This document shows positions 16,028 to 24,301 of a stretch of 64,000 nucleotides of DNA, piece by piece (within the stretch, counting starts at the first letter, position 1; every line of letters starts with the position of its first letter). Below the pieces are notes generated by a model. The model had not been told where the DNA came from. It saw only the letters and a program-made list of their open reading frames with translations, and searched no databases. A program made the position numbers and the translations under genes. The DNA is taken from assembly GCA_016716065.1 (NCBI GenBank), contig JADJXA010000001.1:744001-808000 (forward strand), read 5' to 3'. Source of the DNA: Candidatus Leptovillus gracilis. Lineage in GTDB: Bacteria > Chloroflexota > Anaerolineae > Promineifilales > Promineifilaceae.

Positions 16028-17065
16028 TCACCACCCCGTGCGGTTGCGTCGCAGCAGGACAATGAGGATAGGCACGCCGATCAGCCCGGTGAGGACGCCA
16101 AGCGGCACTTCGCCGGGCAGCAGAGTACGGGCGATGAGGTCAATCAGCAGCAGGAAACTGGCCCCTAGACTGAGGGTCGCCGGAATCAGCCGTTTGTGGT
16201 CTGGCCCCACCAGAATGCGCCCGGCGTGGGGGATAACCAACCCCACCCAACCAATGACGCCGCTGATGGAGACGGCTACGGCCGTCATCAACGTCGCCGT
16301 CACAATAATCGCCAACTTCAACCGGGTGGGGTTCATGCCCAGAGTCGCCGCTTCGGCCTCACCCAGCGACAATACATTCAGCCGCCAGCGCACCAGCCAG
16401 AGAAAGAGCGCGCCAACGGCCGTGATCAGCAGCAGCGCCGGAATGCTGCGCCAGGTAACACTGGCCAGGCTGCCCAACAGCCAAAAAGTAATCGCCGGCA
16501 GCGCGTCCAGCGGATCGGCGACATACTTTAGCAGCGAGGTCAGCGAGCCAAAGAGCGAACCGACCAAAATACCCATCAGCGTCAACACCAAAATAGGCGC
16601 GCTGTGATACAAACGGCTGCCAAAAAAAGCCAGCGACACGGCCAATAAGCCAAAAAAGAAAGCCGAGGTCTGCACCAGCCAGGCTGGCGCCAGCAGCAGC
16701 AAAGCCAACGCCGCGCCAAAACCCGCGCCAGAGGTCACGCCCAGGATATTAGAATCAACCAGGGGATTTTTGAAGATGCCCTGAAAGGCAGCGCCCGTGC
16801 TGGCCAGGCTGGCCCCAATCAGCAGCGCCGCCAGCGCCCGTGGCAGCCGGATGCGCAGCACCAGCAGCGCCGCCGTCTGGTCCACATGGTCGGCCACGCC
16901 GGGGAACAGGGGCGAAAGCAAAACACGCCCCACGTCGGCAATCGTTATGGGGTAGCGCCCCAGGCCAAGCGCCAACAAGAACAAGAAAACTGGCAGGAAC
17001 AGCAGCAGCGCGGGCAAACCATAGCGCCGTATAGAAGCCCGCGCTGCAGTGAGATGTTTATTCAC
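16028..17065 (-). CDS. FecCD-family ABC permease
   Basis: About 345 residues with nine or ten transmembrane helices and FecCD motifs: RLPRALAALLIGASLASTGA, FQGIFKNPLVDSNILGVTSG, ISGVIGWVGLVIPHAGRILVG and the final GVLTGLIGVPI. It forms the membrane channel for Fe-siderophore, heme or cobalamin uptake with the adjacent binding lipoprotein and ATPase. The GTG at 17065 overlaps the upstream stop (GTGAATAA) and gives family length; ATG 17110 would overlap the binding-protein gene by about 50 bases. Confidence 0.88.
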   Translation of the reverse strand: MNKHLTAARASIRRYGLPALLLFLPVFLFLLALGLGRYPITIADVGRVLLSPLFPGVADHVDQTAALLVLRIRLPRALAALLIGASLASTGAAFQGIFKNPLVDSNILGVTSGAGFGAALALLLLAPAWLVQTSAFFFGLLAVSLAFFGSRLYHSAPILVLTLMGILVGSLFGSLTSLLKYVADPLDALPAITFWLLGSLASVTWRSIPALLLITAVGALFLWLVRWRLNVLSLGEAEAATLGMNPTRLKLAIIVTATLMTAVAVSISGVIGWVGLVIPHAGRILVGPDHKRLIPATLSLGASFLLLIDLIARTLLPGEVPLGVLTGLIGVPILIVLLRRNRTGW

Positions 17066-18422
17066 TGCCGCATAAGGCGGCGATTTCTTCAGCGGTGATG
17101 TCGTAGCCATAGAAGATATTGTAGAAGATTCTTGTTTCAGCGGCACACGACAGGCTCACAACGCCGGGGTGCAGCCTTTCGGCCAGCCAGACAATGCCCA
17201 ACACTGAATCGGGCGCGGGCGTGTCCCAGGGGGCGACTAATTTGGGCATTTGGTAGACACGGCCGTTCTGCACCGCGTCTAATACCTGCCATTCCGGGCT
17301 GTCGGTAATGGCTGCAATGGTTGCGCCACCATAGGGAGGAATGACGATAACATCCGGGTTCCAGACAGCGATTTGCTCCAGATTGACATCGTTCCAGTAG
17401 CCGGGCAGGTCAACGCTGACAGATTCGCCCCCGGCCGCCTCAATGAGGCTGGTCTGGTACATCTCGCCGCTGGCTGCTTGCAGTGGATCAGAGCCGGTGA
17501 AGAGGACGCGCACGCGCTGGTCGGCGGGAACAGCGGCTGTTTCTTCCCGAACAGTATTCAGGATGGCCTCGTAATAGGCGATCCACGCCTCAGCCTGGGC
17601 GGCGGCATGGGGGCCAAACAGTTGGCCGCTGAGGCGGATAGCTTCTTGCAAACGTTCCGGGGTCTCAGCTTCAAAAAGGATGGTGGGCACACCCAACTCG
17701 GCCGTTGTGCCCAACCATTCGGAACGAGCCGCGCCCAAAATCAGGTCAGGGGCAAGTGTGGCGGCCGTTTCCACGTTAAAACTGCGCTGAGCAAAGGCGT
17801 CGTCCCCTTTAATTTCTTCAAAACGGGGGTCCATGCGAGCCATTGCTGCCGCCCCGGCGGGGTCGCGCGCGCCCAGGTAACTGGCGGCCACCAACCGGTC
17901 GCCCGCGCCGACGCCGTAAACCAGAAAAGTGGTCGGCCCGTGGGCGCTGATCACCCGGCGCACCGGCTGCGGCACTGCCACCGTATTGCCCGCCTGGTCG
18001 GTGACGGTGACGCTGGCGGGCAGCGCGCCGATGTCAATAAGCGCCTGCTGTCCGTCTGGGGAGATGGCAAAGGTGATAAAATCGGCCGCGTCGGCGCTTG
18101 CAGTTTGGGCGACCAGGGCGACGCCGGGCAGGAAATAAGCGGCATTTTCGGCGGCGCCAGCTGTAACCAGCAGATCGGCGGCGGCAGCGACGAAGTCGGG
18201 TTGTTCGTCAGGGAAAAGGGTGGTGTAAACGGCCATTACCGCCCCGCGCACTGCCTCGTCTGCCTGAATGGTAAAGCGAGATGTTGGGTCGGGGGCGATT
18301 GTTGGATCGGGAACGGCCGTTGGCGCAGTTTCCGCAGCGGGGGCGGGCTGCTCTGCTGCCGATGGGCGGCACGCCGCCAGCGCCAACAATAAAATGAACA
18401 GGAATGTTGGTTTGATTTTCAT
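17058..18422 (-). CDS. Substrate-binding lipoprotein of metal/cofactor ABC importer
   Basis: A 454-residue lipoprotein: MKIKPTFLFILLLALAAC gives a signal peptide with lipobox LAAC. The C-terminal two thirds are a class III (TroA/BtuF-like) binding domain, starting at VPQPVRRVISAHGPTTFLV. The preceding 130 residues resemble the tail of ModA-type proteins (ADFITFAISPDGQQALIDIG), so the protein seems to be a hybrid with extra N-terminal sequence. The ligand is unknown (iron chelate, cobalamin or oxyanion). A GGAG lies 9 bases before ATG 18422. Permease and ATPase genes follow directly. Confidence 0.82.
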   Translation of the reverse strand: MKIKPTFLFILLLALAACRPSAAEQPAPAAETAPTAVPDPTIAPDPTSRFTIQADEAVRGAVMAVYTTLFPDEQPDFVAAAADLLVTAGAAENAAYFLPGVALVAQTASADAADFITFAISPDGQQALIDIGALPASVTVTDQAGNTVAVPQPVRRVISAHGPTTFLVYGVGAGDRLVAASYLGARDPAGAAAMARMDPRFEEIKGDDAFAQRSFNVETAATLAPDLILGAARSEWLGTTAELGVPTILFEAETPERLQEAIRLSGQLFGPHAAAQAEAWIAYYEAILNTVREETAAVPADQRVRVLFTGSDPLQAASGEMYQTSLIEAAGGESVSVDLPGYWNDVNLEQIAVWNPDVIVIPPYGGATIAAITDSPEWQVLDAVQNGRVYQMPKLVAPWDTPAPDSVLGIVWLAERLHPGVVSLSCAAETRIFYNIFYGYDITAEEIAALCGSE

Positions 18423-18455
18423 AAGATTGCTCCGTGAAAAAGAGTTTAACACAAA

Positions 18456-18485
18456 GAGTAGGGGGTATGGCCATACCCCCTACTC
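18456..18485. promoter_or_regulatory. Perfect 30-bp palindrome
   Basis: GAGTAGGGGGTATGG (18456-18470) is followed directly by its exact reverse complement (18471-18485). It contains the stop codon of the PadR gene and lies 34 bases upstream of the lipoprotein start. It may be the PadR operator or an intercistronic RNA structure; no T-run follows. Confidence 0.7.
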
Positions 18486-19013
18486 CTGAAAACTGTTGAG
18501 CCAGTCCAGCATGGCTTGAATCTGGCCCAAACGAAATTGATGGACAAGACGGCCGTACTCCCCTGCGTTTTGCGCCTCACCCGCAGCCCGCGACTCCTGC
18601 GCCGCCAACCATTCCTGGCAGCGCACCCGCTGCGCCGCCAACAGGCGGGACTCTACATCCGTCCCTTCCCGCCGGGCAAAGTACAGCTTCACCAGGAACT
18701 CCAGACGCAGGGAACGGCCGTGCGCCACCGGACTCTCCACCCAGGCCAGAAAGGCGGCCTCGCCGACGGCCGTCAGGTGAAACAGCTTGCGCGGTGGCTT
18801 GTTCTCCTGTGGCTCGGTGACGGTGAAGACATACGCGGCGCTTTCCAGCTTGTCCAGCAGGGCGTACAACTGGCTCAACTTAATCTGCCACACCGGCCCT
18901 AATCCGGCCGAGTCGGTTAGCTCCTGGTGGATAGCGTAACCGTGTTTGGGCTGGCCGCGCAAAAAACCCAACAAAGCATGTTCGATGGTCAAGGAAGAGG
19001 TTTTCAGCGTCAT
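18480..19013 (-). CDS. PadR-family transcriptional regulator
   Basis: A 177-residue PadR protein: winged helix (LTIEHALLGFLRGQPKHGYAIHQEL, then LSQLYALLDKLESAAYV and the PPRKLFHLTAVGEAAFLAW wing) and a C-terminal helical dimerisation domain (about 85-177). PadR proteins repress transcription in response to small ligands. It sits just upstream of the ABC importer on the same strand and probably controls it, perhaps through the palindrome that overlaps its stop codon. ATG 19013 is favoured over 19019. Confidence 0.85.
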   Translation of the reverse strand: MTLKTSSLTIEHALLGFLRGQPKHGYAIHQELTDSAGLGPVWQIKLSQLYALLDKLESAAYVFTVTEPQENKPPRKLFHLTAVGEAAFLAWVESPVAHGRSLRLEFLVKLYFARREGTDVESRLLAAQRVRCQEWLAAQESRAAGEAQNAGEYGRLVHQFRLGQIQAMLDWLNSFQE

Positions 19014-19091
19014 AATCAAAAATCAACTACTCATTTTATGAATAAACAAGACGGATTATAACCTTTGCTCTTTTCCAGGCAACAATGAAAG

Positions 19092-19120
19092 GTCCCCGGC
19101 GCTTTGCCAACGCCGGGGAC
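19092..19120. terminator. Hairpin terminator downstream of GNAT gene
   Basis: GTCCCCGGCG (19092-19101) pairs with CGCCGGGGAC (19111-19120); CTTTC follows on the minus strand. It lies about 35 bases past the acetyltransferase stop. Confidence 0.7.
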
Positions 19121-19153
19121 TTGATTGTCGTTACGCAACTCCTGAATACAAAC

Positions 19154-20188
19154 CTATTCGTGCAAAGTCTGCGTGCGCAGGTCTATGCCGGGGCGCAGTT
19201 CCTTTTCGTAATTGATGAACTGGCGGGCGATGAACATGCCCGCTTTTTCATACAGCCGGGTGGCCCCAGTCAGGCTGCTGGCGTCTACGCCCAGCCCTAC
19301 CGAGCGCCGCCCACGCCGGTACAATTCGGCAAAGGAGTGTTGCAGCAGCGCCAGGGCCAGCCCATTGCGCCGCCACGGCCGTCGCACGCCCAATGTATTC
19401 ACCCAACCCATCGCCGGGTCCTCGTAGGAGTTGATGCGGCACAGCGAGACTCCGGCCACTTCGTCGCCAGCCATCGCCAGAAACCACAAGGACGGGTCAA
19501 AGAGATGGTCGCGGCCGATCCACTGCTGCCAATGGCGCAGTTCTTCTTCTTCCGGGGAAGAGACGAAACCCCAATGGTCGCGGAAGGCGTCGGTGGTGGC
19601 ATTCATAACGGCGCGCAGGTCGTCCCGGTTGGGCAGGGTGATGATGTGGATGTTGGCCGGGATTACGGCCGTTGCCGGTTCCGTCGGCAGCTCAATCTTC
19701 ATGGTATAGAATGAGCGCGTTGGGACCATGCCATAGCCAGCCAACAGCGCTTGGGATGGCTCATGGGTGCTGATGGCCCCGGCGCGCATCGTCACCAGGG
19801 CTTCGGCAGGCACGCGGGGAAAAACTTCGCGGCAGCGCACCTCCGCCCATTCCAGCAGGAACGTGCCGATACCCAGCCCTTCAAACTGCGGATGGACGCG
19901 GCCCCACACCCAGGGGGAAACGGGCAGCGAGTGTGTGTCCCACACTTCCACATAGCCCGCCAATTCACCCAGCGGCGAAACAACGACGCGGGTGGCCGTG
20001 TCCAGGTGGAAATCTTCAGTTTCCCACTCGCCGCGAATATCTTCGATGGTGAACTCGGCGCGGCCGGATTGGGCAATGGAGGCGGCGTTGAACAGGGCAA
20101 CGGCCGTCTCAATATCGTTCATTTGCGCTGGCCGTACAATAAATCCGGCCGGTAATGTTGTTGTACTTGCTTGTTCGGTAATCATCAT
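19154..20188 (-). CDS. Tandem-GNAT acetyltransferase
   Basis: A 344-residue protein with two GNAT folds. The first (about 15-165) has VWGRVHPQFEGLGIGTFLLEWA; the second (about 180-335) has the acetyl-CoA loop TLGVRRPWRRNGLALALLQHS followed by GLGVDASSLTGATRLYEKAG. The layout is like mycothiol synthase-type double GNATs, where usually only one domain is catalytic. Substrate unknown. It follows the HAD gene by 15 bases, so the two form one operon. Confidence 0.82.
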   Translation of the reverse strand: MMITEQASTTTLPAGFIVRPAQMNDIETAVALFNAASIAQSGRAEFTIEDIRGEWETEDFHLDTATRVVVSPLGELAGYVEVWDTHSLPVSPWVWGRVHPQFEGLGIGTFLLEWAEVRCREVFPRVPAEALVTMRAGAISTHEPSQALLAGYGMVPTRSFYTMKIELPTEPATAVIPANIHIITLPNRDDLRAVMNATTDAFRDHWGFVSSPEEEELRHWQQWIGRDHLFDPSLWFLAMAGDEVAGVSLCRINSYEDPAMGWVNTLGVRRPWRRNGLALALLQHSFAELYRRGRRSVGLGVDASSLTGATRLYEKAGMFIARQFINYEKELRPGIDLRTQTLHE

Positions 20189-20203
20189 GCTCTCCTGATT
20201 TTT

Positions 20204-20809
20204 TTAGGGCGTTACGCCGAGCTGCGCCAGTTCCGCCGGGATGTCTGTGCCGGGCTGGAAATGAATGGTGTGCAGGCCCAGATCGCGCGCCGCTTTGATG
20301 TTGTGGGCAAAATCGTCTACAAAAACAGCTTCGGCCGGCGCGCGGCCCAGGCGCGCCAGGGTGCGGGTAAAAATTTCCGGGTCTGGTTTCATCACCCGTT
20401 CAACCGCCGAGCCGACGATGAGGTCGAAGGCGTCGGCGATGTGGAATTTGTCGGCCAGGGCGGCGTGTAGGCCATCGGTGGCGTTGCTGATAACGGCCGT
20501 CTGGTAACGCGGCCTCAGCTTGCGAATGAAGGCCACCAGGTCTGTATCCAGCACATCTCCGGCCCAAAAGCTGCGCCGAAACGCCGCCAGATCGCTCTGG
20601 CTCAGGTTAAGCCGCTGACCAACCCAGACCCACAACGCCTCGTCGCTAATGTCGCCGCGCTGCGCCTTTGTGCCCATTTCGCCGCCAAAGACAATCTCTT
20701 CCGATTCACGCTCGGCCAGACCCAGGCGCGCTTCCCATTCCCGACGGTGGCGGTGGTCGCCGGTGCGGACCAACACCCCGCCAATGTCAAAGATTATTGC
20801 TTGAATCAT
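20204..20809 (-). CDS. HAD-superfamily hydrolase, subfamily IA
   Basis: A 201-residue HAD phosphatase-like protein: motif I IIFDIGGVLV (nucleophile Asp8, with Gly at the usual second Asp, common in this subgroup), a helical cap (about 20-95), motif II TAVISNA, motif III Lys in VMKPDPEIF and motif IV AVFVDDFAHNI. It resembles haloacid dehalogenase/epoxide-hydrolase-like and YihX-type sugar phosphatases; substrate unknown. Start supported by AGGAG before the ATG. Two minus-strand terminators lie just upstream. Confidence 0.85.
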   Translation of the reverse strand: MIQAIIFDIGGVLVRTGDHRHRREWEARLGLAERESEEIVFGGEMGTKAQRGDISDEALWVWVGQRLNLSQSDLAAFRRSFWAGDVLDTDLVAFIRKLRPRYQTAVISNATDGLHAALADKFHIADAFDLIVGSAVERVMKPDPEIFTRTLARLGRAPAEAVFVDDFAHNIKAARDLGLHTIHFQPGTDIPAELAQLGVTP

Positions 20810-20882
20810 CTGTTACTCCTTTTGCGTCATGGGTTCAGGTGTTATTTTTACGCCTCACACCTGACGCTTGACGTTTGCCAAT

Positions 20883-20916
20883 AAAAAAGGGCGCTGCGGA
20901 TAACTCCTGCGCCCTT
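20883..20916 (-). terminator. Second of two tandem minus-strand terminators
   Basis: AAGGGCGC (20887-20894) pairs with GCGCCCTT (20909-20916); on the minus strand the hairpin is followed by TTTTTT. It ends transcripts coming from the leader-like ORF at 21011-21088 before they reach the HAD gene. Confidence 0.8.
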
Positions 20917-20953
20917 TTCGGCCGGGCGTTGTGGTGACAACGCGCCGGAAAAT

Positions 20954-20985
20954 AAAAAGGCCGCAGGCATTGGTGCGCTGCGGCC
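20954..20985 (-). terminator. First of two tandem minus-strand terminators
   Basis: GGCCGCAG (20959-20966) pairs with CTGCGGCC (20978-20985), followed on the minus strand by TTTTTATTTT. It lies about 25 bases past the stop of the 25-codon leader-like frame. Confidence 0.82.
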
Positions 20986-21010
20986 TCGACTATATCAATC
21001 TTATGTCAAG

Positions 21011-21088
21011 TTATCGGCGTGCAGACGCAATGCGACAAGGAGATGGACCGTCGCCAGACTTTGTTGAACACATTCCCTTTAACATCAT
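21011..21088 (-). CDS. Possible 25-residue leader peptide
   Basis: A short frame, MMLKGMCSTKSGDGPSPCRI plus ASARR, begins after GGTGAGCAGC and ends 25 bases before two tandem terminators. A promoter-like pair lies upstream (21140-21169). The frame is open back to an ATG at 21139, but that ATG would abut the -10 box. The layout (promoter, short peptide, terminators, then the HAD gene) resembles transcription attenuation, but no run of one amino acid stands out. It could also be the 5' part of a small RNA. Confidence 0.4.
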   Translation of the reverse strand: MMLKGMCSTKSGDGPSPCRIASARR

Positions 21089-21139
21089 GCTGCTCACCGT
21101 AAACTTACTCGATTTATGGCTTATTGTGACCACGCGCAT

Positions 21140-21169
21140 ACTGTAACATACGGCCGTTCCCCGCGTCAA
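21140..21169 (-). promoter_or_regulatory. Promoter for leader RNA
   Basis: Minus strand TTGACG (21169-21164), 18 bases, TACAGT (21145-21140). A predicted start near 21133 gives a transcript of about 180-250 nt ending at the tandem terminators. Confidence 0.55.
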
Positions 21170-21373
21170 GGGTAAACAATCATGGGAATTGATAAGAATT
21201 TAAAAAGAGGGAACTCAATAGAGGCAGTTAGCTAACTGAGAGTATCAACCCTCTGAAGAATGGCAACCACAGCTGGGAATAATAAACAGGGTTTTCCAGA
21301 GGTGCGCCAAATCTGTTCTTTACTCAGATCTGTTTTTGTCGTCCCGAAAATGAAATTTGGCAGCCAATCAGCC
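21170..21373. other. Intergenic stretch, no gene seen
   Basis: AT-richer DNA between the leader promoter and the stop of the three-domain fusion gene. A short palindrome AGTTAGCTAACT (21227-21238) is the only structure noticed. Confidence 0.5.
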
Positions 21374-24115
21374 CTATTCATCCAATAAAATCACCGGTTC
21401 TTCGTAGTAGCGCAGGCGGCTGTGGGCCAGTTTTTCTTCCAGGAATTGGTTGAACCAGGCGCGTTTGGCCGGCAGGGGCTCGTCTTGCTTCAGGCGGGAC
21501 AGGTCGGCGTTCAGGCGCAGGACGCGGCCAGGTATGACAAAGCGGGTTAACCCGGCGGGGACCAGTTCGCCACGGCTGGCGACCTCGAAGACCATCTCCG
21601 GCTGGAATTGGGGGAAAATGGCAACGGCCGTCATCTGTGGAAACTGTACCCGCAAGCGCGGCAAGTCGGTCAGCAGGGTGCGCTCCACGTTGCCCCAGCG
21701 GGTGTAGCTGGCGACCAATTCATTCATCACTGTCAGGCGGTCAGAACCAGGCGCGGCCTGAGCAACGGCCGTTTCCCCATCCCTATCCAGGAAATAACAA
21801 AGCGTGGTCGGGTCGTCGAAGATGTGGCCGATTTCGGGGGCGGCGATGGGGTGCAGGCGCAAGCCAGGGATGGCCGCCAGATGTTCTTGCAGTTCAGTAA
21901 ACGGCCGTTTTGCCACTTTTTGGCCGCTGGAGATAACGTGATACCAGGTATGCAGCTCAAAGCGGTTATCGTCGGGCGGCACAACCTGGACGATGAGGTA
22001 CGGATAGCCTAACCATTTAAAGGCGGTAGAGCGCGTGGCCCCATCTAAAACAATGTAACGGCCGTTCCAGAACGTCGTCACCGGCGGATTCACCAGCAGG
22101 CCATCGGCCTCCAGGCGGCCCATCAGCCGCGCCACCCGTTTTTCATCCACCTGCTCGTGGGGGATGACCAGTTCGGTGGGGACCAGTTCCAGGGAAAGCG
22201 TCTCGCCGGGCTGTTTTTTCTCCAGCACGGCCGTAATTTGTCGGGCCACCGTCAGCGCGACGTCGCGCTGACGATTGCCGATGATGGTGCTGACATGGGG
22301 CACGACCATGGCGCGTGGCTGGGCGCGCAGCAGCCGGGCAGTCTCGGTCGCTTCGCCCACTTCGACTGGCAGTTCGGGCACGGCGGCGTCGGAGAGACGG
22401 CCGTTTGCCAATGCCTCTAGCAGCGCCGCCTCGTCCACCAAATCGGTATGGCCGGGATTGATGACGCTGGCCGACGGCTTCATCAGCGCCAATTCCTCGG
22501 CGCCGATGATGGTCTCGGTTTCCGCTTTAAAGGGCACGTGCAGGCTCACAAAATCCGATTCTTGCAGCAGGGCTACCAGGTCGGTGGCCTCCACGCCGGC
22601 GGAGAGGGCCAGTTCGGGCGTCAGGCGCGGCTGGTTGACCAGGACGCGCATGTCGAAGGCGCGGGCGCGGCGGGCCACTTCGCTGCCCACCTGCCCAAAA
22701 CCAATCAGACCCAGGGTTTTACCGGCCAAACGGCCGTCGGCAAAGCGATAAGCCAGGGTCAACATCCACGACAATACATTTTCGGCGATGGCTACGGAAC
22801 TGCTGCTGGGCACGTTGACCACCTGAATGCCCATGCTGCGCGCCGTACTCACGTCTATGTTGTCCAGCCGCGCCCCAGAGCAGCCGATGACGCGCAAATT
22901 GTAGCCCTGCTCAATGACGTGTTCTGTCAGCCGCGTCTCCTGCCCGACGACAATAGCCTGGTAGCCGCCGATGATCGGCAGCAGGTCTTCATCGCTGAGG
23001 CCGGGTTTCACATCTACAACGGCCGTTTTTGCCAGCAGTTCCATGCCGGCGGCGTCCAATGGATCGCACACCAGCACACGCGGCCGTTTTTGCGCCTTTT
23101 CCACCGGCCGCCGGAAGGCGGCGTTGTGCACGGCGGCCAGGGCCGGCCGGGGCGTTGGTTCGCCCCACAGCCGGGCGGCGACGGCGGGGATGTCGGCGTT
23201 GCCGCCGCTGAGAATGACGCCGACGCGCTGGCCGGGCAGCGGATATTGCCCGGTGAACAGCGGGGCCAGGGCAACGGCCGAACTGGGTTCCACCAGCAGT
23301 TTGAGGCGCGTCCAAAGAAATTCGAGGGTCGTCAGGATGTCGTCTTCAGATACGGCCGTCATATCGGCCACGCAGCGGCGCATGATGGGCAGATTGCGCT
23401 GGCCAATGAAGCGGGTGCGTAAGCCGTCGGCGATGGTGTCCGGGGCGTCGTCCAGGGTGACGATGCGGTTTTCGCGCCAGGAGCGATTGGCGTCCGCGCC
23501 GGCTTGCGGCTCCACACCCACCACGCGGCAGCCTGGCGCTAACGCCGCCGCCGCCAACGCCGAGCCGCTGATCAGCCCGCCGCCACCAACAGGCGCAAAC
23601 AGGGCGTCCAGCGGCCCTATTTCCTGGAACAATTCCCAGGCGGCCGTGCCCTGCCCGGCGATGATCTCGTCGTTGTCGTAGGGATGGATGAGGGTGTAGC
23701 CATGTTGGGCGATGAGGTTGGCGGTGACGGTTTCGCGGGTAACGGCCGTGCAGGTCACAATTTCTGCGCCATAAGCGGCCGTTGCTGCCTTTTTAATTGC
23801 CGGGGCATTGTCCGGCATGACGATGACCGCTTTGACGCCCAACAATTTGGCTGCCAGAGCCAGCCCTTGCGCGTGGTTGCCGCTGGAATGGGTGATGACG
23901 CCGGCCGCTTTTTCCGCGTCGCTAAGCTGGCTGACGGCGTTATACGCGCCGCGGAACTTAAACGCGCCGACACGCTGGAAATTTTCGCACTTTAAATAAA
24001 TCTCGCAGCCGGTCCGCTCGTTGAGCGTGCGCGAAGTCATAACGGGGGTCTGTTTGACAATGCCGGCCAATCGGGCGGCGGCGGCGCTTACGTCTGGGGT
24101 CTGGGTCATGGTCAT
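21374..24115 (-). CDS. Fusion: PLP serine/threonine dehydratase-like, 2-hydroxyacid dehydrogenase-like, ParB/SbnI-like
   Basis: A 913-residue three-part protein. (1) Residues 1-320: fold-type II PLP enzyme like threonine dehydratase/serine racemase, with PLP Lys53 in AFKFRGA, SSGNHAQG at 77-84 and GGGGLISG at 177-184. (2) About 343-655: D-2-hydroxyacid dehydrogenase/SerA-like domain with GLIGFGQVGSEVARRA. The catalytic Arg of the usual NxSRGxxVD motif appears replaced (INPGHTDLVDE), but a VVPHVST His is kept. (3) About 660-913: ParB/sulfiredoxin-like domain (LVIPHEQVDEKRV, YIVLDGATRSTAF) resembling SbnI/SerK serine kinases. All three parts suggest serine or phosphoserine chemistry (inference). 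A fused single gene seems real because no stop or frame change separates the domains. Confidence 0.75.
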   Translation of the reverse strand: MTMTQTPDVSAAAARLAGIVKQTPVMTSRTLNERTGCEIYLKCENFQRVGAFKFRGAYNAVSQLSDAEKAAGVITHSSGNHAQGLALAAKLLGVKAVIVMPDNAPAIKKAATAAYGAEIVTCTAVTRETVTANLIAQHGYTLIHPYDNDEIIAGQGTAAWELFQEIGPLDALFAPVGGGGLISGSALAAAALAPGCRVVGVEPQAGADANRSWRENRIVTLDDAPDTIADGLRTRFIGQRNLPIMRRCVADMTAVSEDDILTTLEFLWTRLKLLVEPSSAVALAPLFTGQYPLPGQRVGVILSGGNADIPAVAARLWGEPTPRPALAAVHNAAFRRPVEKAQKRPRVLVCDPLDAAGMELLAKTAVVDVKPGLSDEDLLPIIGGYQAIVVGQETRLTEHVIEQGYNLRVIGCSGARLDNIDVSTARSMGIQVVNVPSSSSVAIAENVLSWMLTLAYRFADGRLAGKTLGLIGFGQVGSEVARRARAFDMRVLVNQPRLTPELALSAGVEATDLVALLQESDFVSLHVPFKAETETIIGAEELALMKPSASVINPGHTDLVDEAALLEALANGRLSDAAVPELPVEVGEATETARLLRAQPRAMVVPHVSTIIGNRQRDVALTVARQITAVLEKKQPGETLSLELVPTELVIPHEQVDEKRVARLMGRLEADGLLVNPPVTTFWNGRYIVLDGATRSTAFKWLGYPYLIVQVVPPDDNRFELHTWYHVISSGQKVAKRPFTELQEHLAAIPGLRLHPIAAPEIGHIFDDPTTLCYFLDRDGETAVAQAAPGSDRLTVMNELVASYTRWGNVERTLLTDLPRLRVQFPQMTAVAIFPQFQPEMVFEVASRGELVPAGLTRFVIPGRVLRLNADLSRLKQDEPLPAKRAWFNQFLEEKLAHSRLRYYEEPVILLDE

Positions 24116-24140
24116 GGGGGATACCGTTTTCCGTGTGCGG

Positions 24141-24175
24141 TGTTCAGTGTTCAGTGTTCAGTGTTCGGTGTTCAG
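24141..24175. repeat. Tandem repeat GTGTTCA (about 4-5 copies)
   Basis: Runs of GTGTTCA/GTGTTCG lie just upstream of the fusion gene start. A second array in the same gap (24260-24297) uses AATCGTAAATCG units. No gene is seen between 24116 and 24301. Confidence 0.75.
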
Positions 24176-24301
24176 GTATGGAATACCGCTTACAGCGAAT
24201 AGCCATAGATATTAAGAAAAAGATTTGGGATTTTCTCATAGCTTGTCAGGGGGCAAGCCAATCGTAAATCGCCAATCGTAAATCGTAAATCCTACAACAG
24301 C

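Noticed and set aside
20810..21373. T-box leader for the HAD gene
   Set aside because: No AGGGTGGNACCGCG-type antiterminator sequence was found.
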